A DNA stretch of 38,721 nt from Castellaniella sp. UBA6218 (GCA_002421865.1 DISE01000075.1:11738-50458); one strand, 5' to 3'. Positions 16,706-24,907 are shown, numbered from the stretch's first letter. A program made the numbers and translations. Notes: generated from the letters alone by a model not told the origin.

Positions 16706-18562
16706 TCACAAGGCCGGTTCGAGGGTGTCGTCCGTTTCCTGCGCCAGAAAGCCGCCGCTCTGGTGGCGCCACAGGCGTGCGTACGTGCCGTCCCGCGCCA
16801 GCAGTTCCGCGTGGCTGCCTTGTTCGATGATGCGGCCTTCGTCCAGGACGACGAGCCGGTCCATGGCGGCGATGGTGGACAGGCGGTGGGCGATGGCGAT
16901 CACGGTCTTGTCTTGCATCATCCCGTCCAGGCTTTCCTGGATGGCCGCCTCGACTTCCGAGTCGAGGGCGCTGGTGGCTTCGTCCAGCAGCAGGATCGGC
17001 GCGTTCTTGAGCATGACGCGGGCGATGGCGACGCGCTGGCGCTGGCCGCCGGACAGTTTCACGCCGCGTTCGCCCACCAGGGTGTCGTAACCCCGGCGGC
17101 CCCCCGGGTCGCCCAGTTGCCGGATGAAGTCGTCGGCCTGGGCGCGCTGCGCCGCCGCCCGGATGTCCTCGTCGCTGGCGTCGGGGCGGCCGTAGGCGAT
17201 GTTGTCGCGGATCGAGCGGTGCAGCAACGAGGTGTCCTGCGTCACCATGCCGATGGCGCCGCGCAGGCTGTCCTGCGTCACGCGGGCGATGTCCTGGCCG
17301 TCGATCAGGATCCGGCCGCCGTTCACGTCGTAGAAGCGCAGCAGCAGATTGATCAGTGTGGACTTGCCGGCGCCCGAACGCCCGACCAGGCCGATCTTCT
17401 CGCCGGGGCGCACGGTCAGGTCGAGCCCGTCGAACACCTGCCGTTCGCCGTTGTAGTTGAAGGACACCTGTTCGAAGACCACCTCGCCGCGCACGACTTC
17501 CAGGGGCCGCGCGCCGGGCGCGTCCAGCACCTTGGGGGGGTGGGTCAGTGTGGCGATGCCGTCCTGCACGGTGCCGATGTTCTCGAACAGCGAGGCCATC
17601 TGCCACATGATCCAGTGCGACATGCCGTTGACCCGCAGGGCCATGGCCGTGACCGCGGCGACCGCCCCGGTGCCGATAAGTCCGTCCCGCCAGAGCCACA
17701 ATGCGTAGCCGCCCGCCGACAGGATCAGGCACGCCACCAGCGCCTGGTTGACGATCTCGAACCGGCTGACCAGGCGCATCTGTCGGTAGCCCGTGTCCTG
17801 GAAGTCCTCCATCGCGGCGCGGGCGAACCGCGCCTCGCGCCGGGTGTGCGAGAACAGTTTGACGGTGGCGATGTTGGCGTAGGCGTCGGTCACGCGACCC
17901 GTCATCGAGGAGCGCGCGTGAGCCTGTTCCTGGCCGACCTTGCCCAGACGCGGCACAAAATACGCCATGGCCAGCCCGTACAGCGCGAGCCAGCCGACGA
18001 AGGGCAGCGTCAGCCGGGCGTCGAAACCGCCCGCTACCGCGATCAGGGTGAAGAAGTACACGCCGATGCCGAGCACGATCTCGCTGAAGGTCAGCAGCAC
18101 ATCGCGCACCGCGAGGGCGGTCTGCATGACTTTGGTGGTGACCCGGCCGGCGAATTCGTTGGAAAAGAAGGACAGGCTCTGGCGCAGCATCAGCCGGTGG
18201 AAGTCCCAGCGCAGCCGCAGCGGCAGGTTGATGGCCAGCACCTGATGCTGCACCGTGGTGCGTAGCGCCACCAGGCCGATGCTGGCGATCAGTACGATGG
18301 CGATGCCCCATAACACGCGCTGCGCGTGTTCGGCTGGCCCGGCCCCGGTTCGCCAGGCTTCGAGCAGGTCCACCACCTGGCCCAGGAAGGCGAACAGCCA
18401 GGCTTCGTAGATGGAGACGCTCGCGCTCAGCGCCGCCAGCGCGGCGATATAGCGCCGCGCGCCGCGCGTGCAGGCCCAAAGGAAAGGGAACAGGCCTTTC
18501 GGCGGCAGCGGCGCGTCCTCGGGCGGGAACGGATCGAGCAGGCTTTCGAACCTGTGCAGCAA
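16706..18562 (-). CDS. ABC exporter, fused permease and ATPase (MsbA/MDR type)
   Basis: A 618-aa half-transporter: an ABC transmembrane domain with six helices (about residues 35-325) and a C-terminal ATPase. Walker A GRSGAGKST is at 394-402, the signature LSGGQRQ at 503-509 and Walker B ILLLDEA at 523-529, followed by the D-loop SALD and the switch histidine in AIAHRLST. It likely works as a homodimer; the substrate (lipid, drug or peptide) cannot be told. The start is a TTG at 18562 with GGAG seven bases before it, since no ATG gives the full N-terminus. Just upstream is a copy of the 84-bp dispersed repeat, and the stress-protein gene lies 101 bases upstream on the same strand. Confidence 0.92.
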   Translation of the reverse strand: MLHRFESLLDPFPPEDAPLPPKGLFPFLWACTRGARRYIAALAALSASVSIYEAWLFAFLGQVVDLLEAWRTGAGPAEHAQRVLWGIAIVLIASIGLVALRTTVQHQVLAINLPLRLRWDFHRLMLRQSLSFFSNEFAGRVTTKVMQTALAVRDVLLTFSEIVLGIGVYFFTLIAVAGGFDARLTLPFVGWLALYGLAMAYFVPRLGKVGQEQAHARSSMTGRVTDAYANIATVKLFSHTRREARFARAAMEDFQDTGYRQMRLVSRFEIVNQALVACLILSAGGYALWLWRDGLIGTGAVAAVTAMALRVNGMSHWIMWQMASLFENIGTVQDGIATLTHPPKVLDAPGARPLEVVRGEVVFEQVSFNYNGERQVFDGLDLTVRPGEKIGLVGRSGAGKSTLINLLLRFYDVNGGRILIDGQDIARVTQDSLRGAIGMVTQDTSLLHRSIRDNIAYGRPDASDEDIRAAAQRAQADDFIRQLGDPGGRRGYDTLVGERGVKLSGGQRQRVAIARVMLKNAPILLLDEATSALDSEVEAAIQESLDGMMQDKTVIAIAHRLSTIAAMDRLVVLDEGRIIEQGSHAELLARDGTYARLWRHQSGGFLAQETDDTLEPAL

Positions 18563-18580
18563 ATGGGGCTCCGGAAATAG

Positions 18581-18649
18581 ACCCCCACGCTGCGCCTTCG
18601 GTCTGCTGCCCCCCGAGGGGGCGCTGATTGCCTTGGGGCGGCCCGGGGG
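18581..18649 (-). repeat. Single copy of the dispersed ~84-bp repeat
   Basis: On the minus strand it reads CCGGGCCGCCCCAAGG, then GCGCCCCCTCGGGGGGCAGC, then GCGCAGCGTGGGGGT, the same block order as the tandem repeat at 2260-2465 but diverged. As there, it sits between two genes with its GCGTGGGGG end toward the next start codon. It fills most of the 18563-18663 gap. Confidence 0.8.
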
Positions 18650-18663
18650 AAGCGGTCAGACCG

Positions 18664-19500
18664 TCAGTTCGCCAGCAGCACCGGCACCGTCATGGTGGAC
18701 AGCAGGGTGCTGGTGGCGCCGCCCATGATCCACTGGCGCATGCGGCTGTGGCCGTAGGCGCCCATGACGATCAGGTCGCTGTCGGTGTCGGTGGCGGTGT
18801 TCAGGATGACGTTGCCGACGCCGTAGCCCTTGCTGTCCTTCAGCAGGTGCCGGGGCTTGGGGTAGCCCAGGCTGGTGCAGTAGTCCGAGAAGTCGTCCTC
18901 GTGGATGTCGCGTTCGCGCATCAGCTGATCTTCGCGGTCGATTTCCAGGACTGTGAGCGCCTGGCAGTTCAGCAGAAGCGGCGCGGCGTCGGAGAAGGCC
19001 CGGGCGGCCTCGCGGCGCTGGTCCCAGCAGAACAGGATGCGCCGGCCGATGGTGTCGATGGGACCGAAATTGGGGATGAGCAGCACGGGGCGGCCGGACG
19101 CCATGACCACGGCTTCCGGCAGGTTGGGCCGCAACGCCGACAGGCTGTCGGTCGGATCCGCCTTGCTCATGAGGAGCAGGTCGCAATAGCGGGCGTGCAG
19201 GGTCAGGCCGTCCTCGGCATCGCCATGGGGAGCGCGCCAGTGGGCGCGGACGCCCAGATCCTGCGCTTTGTCCAGAAACCGGACGCGGGTGGCCTCGCGG
19301 TGTTCGTCGCGGCGTTTGCGCAGGGTCGACCGGACGTCCTGGGGAAGGATGTTCTCGTCCTGCTGGAGACCGGCGACGCTGGCCGAGGGGTAGACCCCGA
19401 CGGCTTCCGCCCCGCGGTCCCTGGCCAGCCGCAGGCCGATGTCCATGCGGCGTTCGCAAACGGTGTCGTCATTCAGATGGATGGCAATACGGCCCGGCAT
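18664..19500 (-). CDS. Tandem universal stress protein (UspA family)
   Basis: A 278-aa cytosolic protein made of two Usp domains. The C-terminal domain has the nucleotide-binding G-x2-G-x9-G-G-A-T pattern at 247-263 (GAYGHSRMRQWIMGGATS). The N-terminal domain lacks it, ending in ASGRPVLLIP, so one domain probably binds ATP and the other is structural. Tandem Usp proteins help cells survive starvation, oxygen limitation or respiratory stress, but the precise role is unknown. It starts at ATG 19500 with an AGGGGG Shine-Dalgarno. A GATAAG on the minus strand about 50 bases upstream could be its -10. The ABC exporter follows on the same strand after the repeat. Confidence 0.9.
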   Translation of the reverse strand: MPGRIAIHLNDDTVCERRMDIGLRLARDRGAEAVGVYPSASVAGLQQDENILPQDVRSTLRKRRDEHREATRVRFLDKAQDLGVRAHWRAPHGDAEDGLTLHARYCDLLLMSKADPTDSLSALRPNLPEAVVMASGRPVLLIPNFGPIDTIGRRILFCWDQRREAARAFSDAAPLLLNCQALTVLEIDREDQLMRERDIHEDDFSDYCTSLGYPKPRHLLKDSKGYGVGNVILNTATDTDSDLIVMGAYGHSRMRQWIMGGATSTLLSTMTVPVLLAN

Positions 19501-19634
19501 GAGAAACCCCCTGGAGGTGTGGCGAATCCTGTCCTGCGTGTTGCCATCATCTTATCCCAGGCCAGGCTTTCTGTGCGGCCGGGTTGCGCGCCCCGGCTGA
19601 CCTGGCGCAAGGCCGCGCATGTGGCGAATTCGTC

Positions 19635-19640
19635 TATAAT
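19635..19640 (+). promoter_or_regulatory. -10 box of the TerC gene promoter
   Basis: A perfect TATAAT directly precedes the Mn2+ riboswitch, placing the transcript start near 19647 at its 5' end. No good -35 is seen at 16-18 bases, so the promoter may need help. Confidence 0.7.
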
Positions 19641-19647
19641 TCCGCCC

Positions 19648-19812
19648 TCAAGGGGAGTAGCTCACTTTCCGCGGCATCGTCATGACGGCGTCTCGCGCTT
19701 GCGCGTATCGCCCGGTGCGCGGGCGGTCCAGGGGTCTTCGAACAGACCCTCGCCGCGAGCGAGACCTTGCCGCCCAGGGCAAGGTTCGTCTTCCCGCCAT
19801 GAAAATGGCCCG
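19648..19812 (+). ncRNA. yybP-ykoY (Mn2+) riboswitch
   Basis: The conserved elements are in order: AAGGGGAGTAGC (19650-19661), TCATGACGG, and the second metal-binding arm GAGACCTTGCC (19760-19770) with GGGCAAGGT closing it. A GCCAT-GAAA-ATGGC hairpin follows at 19796-19809. There is no T-run after it, so control is probably at translation of the downstream gene. The class senses Mn2+ and switches on exporters, including TerC-family proteins (established). Between 19501 and 19634 only the usp promoter region was seen. Confidence 0.88.
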
Positions 19813-19863
19813 ATCCTCCCGGCGGTGATTCCTGAAACCGACAACCCGCAACCGGGGGAACCC

Positions 19864-20577
19864 ATGCTCGAATTTCTCCAGACGCTCCATTGGGGGGCCG
19901 TTTTCCAGATCATCCTGATCGACATCCTGCTGGGAGGCGACAATGCCGTCGTCATCGCCCTGGCCTGCCGCAACCTGCCGCGCGCCCAGCGCATGCAGGG
20001 CATCCTCTGGGGAACCGCCGGCGCCATTTTCCTGCGCGTGGCGCTGATCGCCTTCGCCCTGACGCTGCTCGATATTCCTTTCCTGAAGATCGTCGGCGCG
20101 CTGCTGCTGCTGTGGATTGGCGTCAAGCTTCTGCTGCCCGATGACGGCGGGCACGACAAGATCGCCGGTGGCGCGTCGGTCATGGCCGCAGTCAAGACGA
20201 TTCTCGTCGCGGACTTCGTCATGAGTCTGGACAACGTCATCGCCATCGCGGGCGCTGCCCAGGGGGCCCACCTCGACCACCAGCTCGGTCTGGTGATCTT
20301 CGGGCTGCTGGTCAGCGTGCCCATCATCATCTGGGGCAGCACCCTGGTGCTGAAGCTGATCGACCGCTACCCGCTGGTGGTCACTTTCGGCGCCGGGCTG
20401 CTGGGCTGGATCGCGGGCGGCATGCTCGTCACCGATGTCGTCGTCACGGACCGCATTGGCCAGCCTTCCACGGCGCTGAAGCTCACCGTGGAAATCGTCG
20501 GCGCGCTGCTGGTGGTGGCGCTTGGACGCTGGCTCGCCAGCCGCAAGGCGGCGGGCGCGGCCCGGAACGCCGGCTGA
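19864..20577 (+). CDS. TerC/YjbE-family membrane protein, probable Mn2+ exporter
   Basis: A 237-aa inner-membrane protein with about seven helices. The two acidic family motifs are present: IDILLGGDNAVVIALACRN in the first helix pair and ADFVMSLDNVIAIAGAA in the second half, whose Asp and Asn residues are thought to form the ion site. TerC/Alx/YjbE proteins under yybP-ykoY control export Mn2+ or load secreted enzymes with it (established for E. coli Alx and B. subtilis homologues); the assignment here rests on the riboswitch and the motifs. The start ATG 19864 has GGGGGAA directly upstream. The frame is open for hundreds of bases before it, but that part is riboswitch RNA, not protein. It converges with crcB. 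Confidence 0.93.
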   Translation: MLEFLQTLHWGAVFQIILIDILLGGDNAVVIALACRNLPRAQRMQGILWGTAGAIFLRVALIAFALTLLDIPFLKIVGALLLLWIGVKLLLPDDGGHDKIAGGASVMAAVKTILVADFVMSLDNVIAIAGAAQGAHLDHQLGLVIFGLLVSVPIIIWGSTLVLKLIDRYPLVVTFGAGLLGWIAGGMLVTDVVVTDRIGQPSTALKLTVEIVGALLVVALGRWLASRKAAGAARNAG

Positions 20578-20638
20578 CCGTCCGGGGCGGATGTCCCGCC
20601 GGATCGGGGCGCCCACCCCGGTGCGGCGGGCTGCGCCC

Positions 20639-21025
20639 TCAGGACAGTGCGCGCAGCCAGGCCACCGTGGCCATGCCCAGCAGCGTCATGGCGAGCGACC
20701 CGGCGACGTGCACGATCACCGCGACGCCCATCCACCCCAGCCGCCCCTGTTCCAGCATCAACGCCAGTTCGGCCGAAAAGGTCGAGAACGTCGTCAGCCC
20801 GCCGCAAAAGCCTGTGATGACGAACAGCCGCATCTGGGGCGAAAGGCCCGCATGCCCGCCGAACACGGCGATGGCCGCGCCGATGACGTAGCCGCCCAGC
20901 AGATTGGCCGCCAGCGTGCCCAGGGTCAGATTGGGGAAGACATCGTTCAGCGCGTGCCCGAGCACCCAGCGCAGAATGGCGCCGAGAGAGGCGCCGAGGG
21001 AGATGGCGAGCAGGGAACTGGGCAT
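20639..21025 (-). CDS. crcB: Fluoride exporter CrcB (Fluc channel)
   Basis: A 128-aa, four-helix membrane protein. The fluoride-pore motif GFCGGLTTFSTFSAE is at 72-86 and the conserved Asn41 is in NLLGGYVIG. Fluc proteins work as antiparallel dimers that let fluoride leave the cytoplasm. Start ATG 21025, with AGGAG six or so bases upstream on the minus strand. The gene is preceded by a fluoride riboswitch and a terminator, which supports the assignment independently. Confidence 0.96.
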   Translation of the reverse strand: MPSSLLAISLGASLGAILRWVLGHALNDVFPNLTLGTLAANLLGGYVIGAAIAVFGGHAGLSPQMRLFVITGFCGGLTTFSTFSAELALMLEQGRLGWMGVAVIVHVAGSLAMTLLGMATVAWLRALS

Positions 21026-21046
21026 GAAGGCTCCTGTGGCAAGAAT

Positions 21047-21090
21047 GAAAAATGCCTACGGACCGGCGGTATGCCGGGGCCGTAGGCATC
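21047..21090 (-). terminator. Regulated terminator of the fluoride riboswitch
   Basis: On the minus strand ATGCCTACGG pairs with CCGTAGGCAT across a GC-rich upper stem, followed by five T residues (21048-21052). The 5' arm of this terminator is also the 3' strand of the aptamer, so fluoride binding should prevent termination. Confidence 0.9.
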
Positions 21091-21137
21091 ATCAGCCGCG
21101 ACGGACGCGGCGGTTTCGTGGAGGAATGCCATCTCCA
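21079..21137 (-). ncRNA. crcB (fluoride) riboswitch aptamer
   Basis: Read on the minus strand, GGAGATGGCATTCCTCC, an ACCGCC pseudoknot strand and GCTGATGATGCCTACG follow in the order of the crcB RNA motif. A promoter with TTGCCG (21172-21177) and GATAAC (21150-21155), 16 bases apart, precedes it on the same strand. Confidence 0.92.
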
Positions 21138-21149
21138 GATTGAACCAAT

Positions 21150-21177
21150 GTTATCAGCGGTTCCGCCGGTTCGGCAA
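21150..21177 (-). promoter_or_regulatory. Promoter of the crcB transcript
   Basis: Minus-strand TTGCCG (21172-21177) and GATAAC (21150-21155) with a 16-base spacer put the transcript start about six bases before the aptamer. Confidence 0.55.
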
Positions 21178-21248
21178 GGCGGTGTTCAGCGGCCGCGCGT
21201 TACACTGGACCGGTCGTTTTCCTGAAATCTTGCGTAAGGAGTGCATCC

Positions 21249-22031
21249 ATGCTCAAAGGTAAAAAAGCGGTCGTCACCGGTTCCACCAGCGGCATCGGCC
21301 TGGCCATCGCCCGTGAACTGGCCCGCCAGGGCGCCGACGTGGTCATCAACGGTTTCGGCGATGCCGATGCCATCGAACGCGAACGCGCCGGCCTGGAAAA
21401 AGATTTCGGGGTCAAGGCCGTGTACCTGAACGCCGACCTGATGGACGGGCAGGCCGCGCGCGATTTCATCGCGCAATCGATCCAGGCGCTGGGCGGCGTC
21501 GACATCCTGGTCAACAACGCCGGCATCCAGCACACCGCCCTGATCGAGGAGTTCCCCGCCGACAAGTGGAACGCCATCATCGCGCTGAACCTGTCGGCCG
21601 TGTTCCATTGCACCGCCGCCGCGCTGCCGGCGATGAAGCAACAGAAATTCGGCCGCGTCATCAACATCGCCTCGGCGCACGGCCTGGTGGCCTCGGCCTA
21701 CAAATCGGCCTATGTCGCCGCCAAGCACGGCGTGGTGGGCCTGACCAAGGTCACCGCGCTGGAAAACGCCGGTACCGGCGTGACCTGCAATGCCATCTGC
21801 CCGGGTTGGGTGCGCACCCCCCTGGTGGAAAAGCAGATCCAGGCCCTGGCCAAGGAAAAAGGGCTGGACATCGAAGCCGCCGCCAAGGATCTCCTGGCCG
21901 AGAAACAGCCGTCCCTGGAGTTCGTCACGCCCGAGCAACTCGGTCAGGCCGCCGTGTTCATCGCCTCGGACGCCGCTGCGCAGATGACCGGGACCACGCT
22001 GTCCATCGACGGCGGCTGGACCGCCCGCTGA
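21249..22031 (+). CDS. bdhA: D-3-hydroxybutyrate dehydrogenase
   Basis: A 260-aa short-chain dehydrogenase that interconverts 3-hydroxybutyrate and acetoacetate with NAD, the step after depolymerisation of polyhydroxybutyrate. The NAD motif TGSTSGIG is at 10-17, NNAG at 89-92, and the catalytic set is Asn114, Ser142, Tyr155 and Lys159. The stretches SAHGLVASAYKSAYVAAKHG and CPGWVRTPLVEKQI with a long AKEKGLDIEAA loop are typical of HBDH rather than generic SDRs. ATG 21249 has AAGGAG. A TACACT about 40 bases upstream (21201-21206) may be the -10. The yaaA gene starts 16 bases after its stop. Confidence 0.94.
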   Translation: MLKGKKAVVTGSTSGIGLAIARELARQGADVVINGFGDADAIERERAGLEKDFGVKAVYLNADLMDGQAARDFIAQSIQALGGVDILVNNAGIQHTALIEEFPADKWNAIIALNLSAVFHCTAAALPAMKQQKFGRVINIASAHGLVASAYKSAYVAAKHGVVGLTKVTALENAGTGVTCNAICPGWVRTPLVEKQIQALAKEKGLDIEAAAKDLLAEKQPSLEFVTPEQLGQAAVFIASDAAAQMTGTTLSIDGGWTAR

Positions 22032-22047
22032 GAAGGAGGATCACCGC

Positions 22048-22827
22048 ATGTTGATGGTGCTGTCCCCGGCCAAGAAGCTGGACTACGATTCACCGGTACG
22101 CACGGCCCTGTGTTCGCAGCCGGTGTTTCCCGATCAGACGCGCGAGCTGATCGGGATTCTGCGCGGGTTGTCCGCGAACGACCTGGCGGGTCTGATGGGC
22201 CTGTCCGACGCGCTGGCGCGCCTGAACGCCGAGCGCTACGCCGCCTGGGTGGACGCGCCCGACGCCCGCCATGCCCGCCAGGCGGTCCTCGCCTTCAACG
22301 GCGACGTCTACGAGGGTCTGCGCGCATCGGAACTGTCCGATGCCCGGCTGAACTGGGCACAGGATCATCTGGCCATTCTCAGCGGGCTGTACGGTGCGCT
22401 GCGGCCGTTGGACCTGATCCAGCCACACCGGCTGGAGATGGGCACGCGGTTGCGCACCGCCCGGGGCGCCACCCTGTATGCCTGGTGGGGCGATCGCATC
22501 GCCCGCGAACTGAACCGGCGCCTGGACGCGCTGTCCGGAGAGCGCATCCTGCTGAACCTGGCATCGGGCGAATATTTCAAGTCTGTGGACCGCAAGGTTC
22601 TGGACGCGCGCGTGGTCGAATGCGTCTTTCAGGACGAAAAGCACGGTGCCTGGAAGGTCATCAGTTTCCATGCCAAGCGGGCGCGTGGCCTGATGGCGCG
22701 CCATATCGTCGATCATGGCATCGACGATGTCCGGCGCCTGCGGGATTTCGCGTCCGGAGGCTACGCCTTCGCGCCGCGCGAATCCACGGATGACCGGCTG
22801 GTGTTCCGACGCCCCAGTCAGGGATAA
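22048..22827 (+). CDS. yaaA: YaaA family protein (UPF0246), peroxide-stress protein
   Basis: A 259-aa cytosolic protein of the YaaA family. In E. coli, YaaA lowers free iron during peroxide stress and has a DNA-binding helix-hairpin-helix-like fold (established). The family hallmarks are visible: MLMVLSPAKKLDY at the N-terminus, FNGDVYEGLRASELS, LAILSGLYGALRPLDLIQPHRLEMG, and LLNLASGEYFKSVD. ATG 22048 follows AAGGAGG. It sits 16 bases after bdhA and is likely co-transcribed, though no functional link is apparent. Confidence 0.92.
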   Translation: MLMVLSPAKKLDYDSPVRTALCSQPVFPDQTRELIGILRGLSANDLAGLMGLSDALARLNAERYAAWVDAPDARHARQAVLAFNGDVYEGLRASELSDARLNWAQDHLAILSGLYGALRPLDLIQPHRLEMGTRLRTARGATLYAWWGDRIARELNRRLDALSGERILLNLASGEYFKSVDRKVLDARVVECVFQDEKHGAWKVISFHAKRARGLMARHIVDHGIDDVRRLRDFASGGYAFAPRESTDDRLVFRRPSQG

Positions 22828-22842
22828 CGAGGGTTGCCGGAG

Positions 22843-22909
22843 TGTGCAGGACCGTGGCACGCTGTGCCTGTAATTATGAATTATTAATTTCCAGGTCCTG
22901 CACAGGAGG
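22843..22909 (+). promoter_or_regulatory. Probable operator and promoter region of the malonate cassette
   Basis: An 11-base perfect inverted repeat, TGTGCAGGACC (22843-22853) and GGTCCTGCACA (22894-22904), encloses 40 bases that include an AT-rich TAATTATGAATTATTA tract suited to a -10. The right arm abuts GGAGG (22905-22909), the Shine-Dalgarno of the regulator gene. The repeat differs from the TATAC-type sites of rhizobial MatR. Confidence 0.5.
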
Positions 22910-22914
22910 CCCCG

Positions 22915-23637
22915 ATGGCGGCCAGGATTGTTCAGAAGATCCTCTACCAGGAAGTCGCCGATCGTCTGCGCGGCATGATCCAGGCGGGGGAGCTGCGGGC
23001 GGGGGAATGGATCGACGAGGTCAGCCTGACCGCGTCGCTGGGCATTTCCCGCACGCCGCTGCGCGAGGCGCTCAAGGTCCTGGTGGCCGAAGGCCTGCTG
23101 CGCATCGAACCGCGCCGGGGCTGCTTCGTCAATGAACTGTCCTGCCGCGACCTGGAGAACATCTTTCCCCTGATGGCCATGCTCGAGGGCCGCTGCGCCT
23201 TCGAAGCCGCCCTCAAAGTCACGGACGCCGACCTGCGGCGGCTCGAGCCGCTGCACAACGACCTGCGCCGTCATGCGGAACGGGGCTCGATCGACGAATA
23301 CTACGCGGCCAACGCCTTGATCCATGTCGCCATTCAGGATCTGGCCGACAACCGCTGGCTGTCGGGTCTGATCGACAAGCTGCGCCAGGTGCTCAGCCTG
23401 TCGCGCCATCGCAGCCTCAGCTATCCGGGCCGGATCGATGAGTCCTGTGCCGAACACCTGGCGATCTTCGCCGCCCTGAAGGCGCGCGATCCGGAAGGCG
23501 CCGAGGCCGTGACGCGCAAGCATCTGATGCGCCAACTCGACGCCCTGCGCGCGCTGGCGCGCAGGGATGAACCGGCCGCCGGAGTGCCGGCGCGCCATGA
23601 GGCCGGGACGCTGGAGGAAGACCATGTCCATCGCTGA
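22915..23637 (+). CDS. GntR-family (FadR subfamily) regulator of malonate use
   Basis: A 240-aa regulator with an N-terminal winged helix (VADRLRGMIQAGELRAGEWI, then SLTASLGISRTPLREALKVL) and a C-terminal all-helical FCD effector domain (residues about 80-215). The FCD metal and ligand residues are probably within EYYAANALIHVAIQDLADN, with the late SCAEHLAIFAAL histidine. Because it heads the malonate genes and overlaps the decarboxylase gene by 14 bases, it is the likely counterpart of MatR, sensing malonate or malonyl-CoA; that role is inferred from context. ATG 22915 has GGAGG. The last ~25 residues are unstructured. Confidence 0.87.
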   Translation: MAARIVQKILYQEVADRLRGMIQAGELRAGEWIDEVSLTASLGISRTPLREALKVLVAEGLLRIEPRRGCFVNELSCRDLENIFPLMAMLEGRCAFEAALKVTDADLRRLEPLHNDLRRHAERGSIDEYYAANALIHVAIQDLADNRWLSGLIDKLRQVLSLSRHRSLSYPGRIDESCAEHLAIFAALKARDPEGAEAVTRKHLMRQLDALRALARRDEPAAGVPARHEAGTLEEDHVHR

Positions 23638-24907
23638 CCTGAAATCGTCCGAGCGGGCAGCCGAGTCCGCCGAATCTCCCGGGAACCGGGCCGGCGGCCT
23701 GCTGGCGCGCCTGGGCCGCTGGCTGGATCGCGATCATCTGCCCGACCCGGATGTGTTGCGCTCGCTCTACGAGGCGTCCCTGACCGATGGCGGCGCCAAC
23801 CAGCTGGCCCGCCAGTGGGCGGAGCGATACCGGGCCGCCGACGCCGACGAGCGCCGCTCCCTGCTGGCCTGCCTGGTGCGCGCCGGCGTGGGCATCGAGC
23901 CGCGCGGCGACCGGGGCGCGCGCCTGTTCCGCCGCCTGTACGCGCAAAGCGACCGGCTGGAACTGATGGTGGAGCTGCGCGCGGACATGCTGCGCTGGCG
24001 CAATCAGGTCGCCGGGTTGTCGGTCCTGGAACAGGAACTTGCCGCCCTGCTGTCGAACTGGTTCGACGTCGGCATGCTCGAACTGCGCCACATCAACTGG
24101 GATTCGCCCGCCTCGCTGCTGGAAAAACTGATCCGCTACGAAGCCGTCCATGAAATCCGGTCCTGGGACGACATGCGCCGCCGGGTGGCCGCAGACCGGC
24201 GCTGCTATGCCTTTTTCCACCCGCGCATGAGCGATGTGCCGCTGATTTTCGTGGAAGTCGCCTTCGATGAGCAGATGGCCGCAGACGTGCAGGCCCTCAT
24301 CGACCCGTCCCGGCCAGTCGACGGGCTGAACAAGGCCCGCTGGGCGATTTTCTATTCGATCTCCAACACACAGCGCGGTCTGCGCGGCATCAGCTTCGGC
24401 AATTTCCTGCTGAAGCGGGTGATCGAGGAACTGCTGGATGAACTGCCGCAGCTCAAATTCTTCGCCACGCTGTCGCCGATCCCCGGTTTCGCCGACTGGC
24501 TGGGCCGCAGGTCGGGCGAGGACATCCAGGCCTTGCTGAAGGACAAGGCCGAACGCCAGGCCGCGGCTGACGACGCGGCGGCCGGCGCCCGCTGGCTGGA
24601 GCGCCTGCGCGCCGCCGCCCAGGGCGAGGCGCCGGACACCGTGCGCCGCAACGGACTGCGCCTGGCGGCGCACTACCTGACACAGCTTCGCGACGGCGAG
24701 CCGCTCGATCCGGTGGCCCGCTTCCATCTGGGCAACGGGGCGCGCATCGAGCGCCTGAACTGGGCCGCCGACGCCTCGGCCCGGGGACTGGAGCAGTCCT
24801 GCGGCATGATGGTGAACTATCTGTACGAGCCCGAGCAGCTCGACGAGAACCGGGCGCGCCTGGCCGCGGGCAAGCCTCGTGTGTCCCGGGGGGTGCAATG
24901 GCTGTGA
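23624..24907 (+). CDS. matA: Malonyl-CoA decarboxylase
   Basis: A 427-aa enzyme converting malonyl-CoA to acetyl-CoA and CO2. The helical N-terminal domain (residues ~35-145) is followed by the GNAT-like catalytic domain. Key family segments are FYSISNTQRGLRGISFGNFL, FATLSPIPGFADWLG with Ser284, and DPVARFHLGNGARIERLNW with His368, equivalents of the human Ser329 and His423 catalytic pair as I align them. MVNYLYEPEQLDENR closes the domain. ATG 23624 was chosen for its GGAGG; the upstream open frame lies inside the regulator gene. It overlaps the regulator upstream (14 bases) and the crotonase downstream (10 bases). Confidence 0.95.
   Translation: MSIADLKSSERAAESAESPGNRAGGLLARLGRWLDRDHLPDPDVLRSLYEASLTDGGANQLARQWAERYRAADADERRSLLACLVRAGVGIEPRGDRGARLFRRLYAQSDRLELMVELRADMLRWRNQVAGLSVLEQELAALLSNWFDVGMLELRHINWDSPASLLEKLIRYEAVHEIRSWDDMRRRVAADRRCYAFFHPRMSDVPLIFVEVAFDEQMAADVQALIDPSRPVDGLNKARWAIFYSISNTQRGLRGISFGNFLLKRVIEELLDELPQLKFFATLSPIPGFADWLGRRSGEDIQALLKDKAERQAAADDAAAGARWLERLRAAAQGEAPDTVRRNGLRLAAHYLTQLRDGEPLDPVARFHLGNGARIERLNWAADASARGLEQSCGMMVNYLYEPEQLDENRARLAAGKPRVSRGVQWL

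Noticed and set aside
16629..18479. 616-codon minus-strand frame overlapping the ABC exporter
   Set aside because: It is a frame-shifted shadow of the exporter on the same strand; only the exporter frame has Walker A, signature and Walker B motifs.
18628..19863. Upstream extension of the TerC gene by about 400 residues
   Set aside because: The open frame passes antisense through the stress-protein gene and the riboswitch; the real N-terminus starts at 19864 with a strong Shine-Dalgarno.
22048..22827. Functional link of yaaA with polyhydroxybutyrate metabolism
   Set aside because: Only adjacency to bdhA supports it; known YaaA roles concern peroxide and iron.
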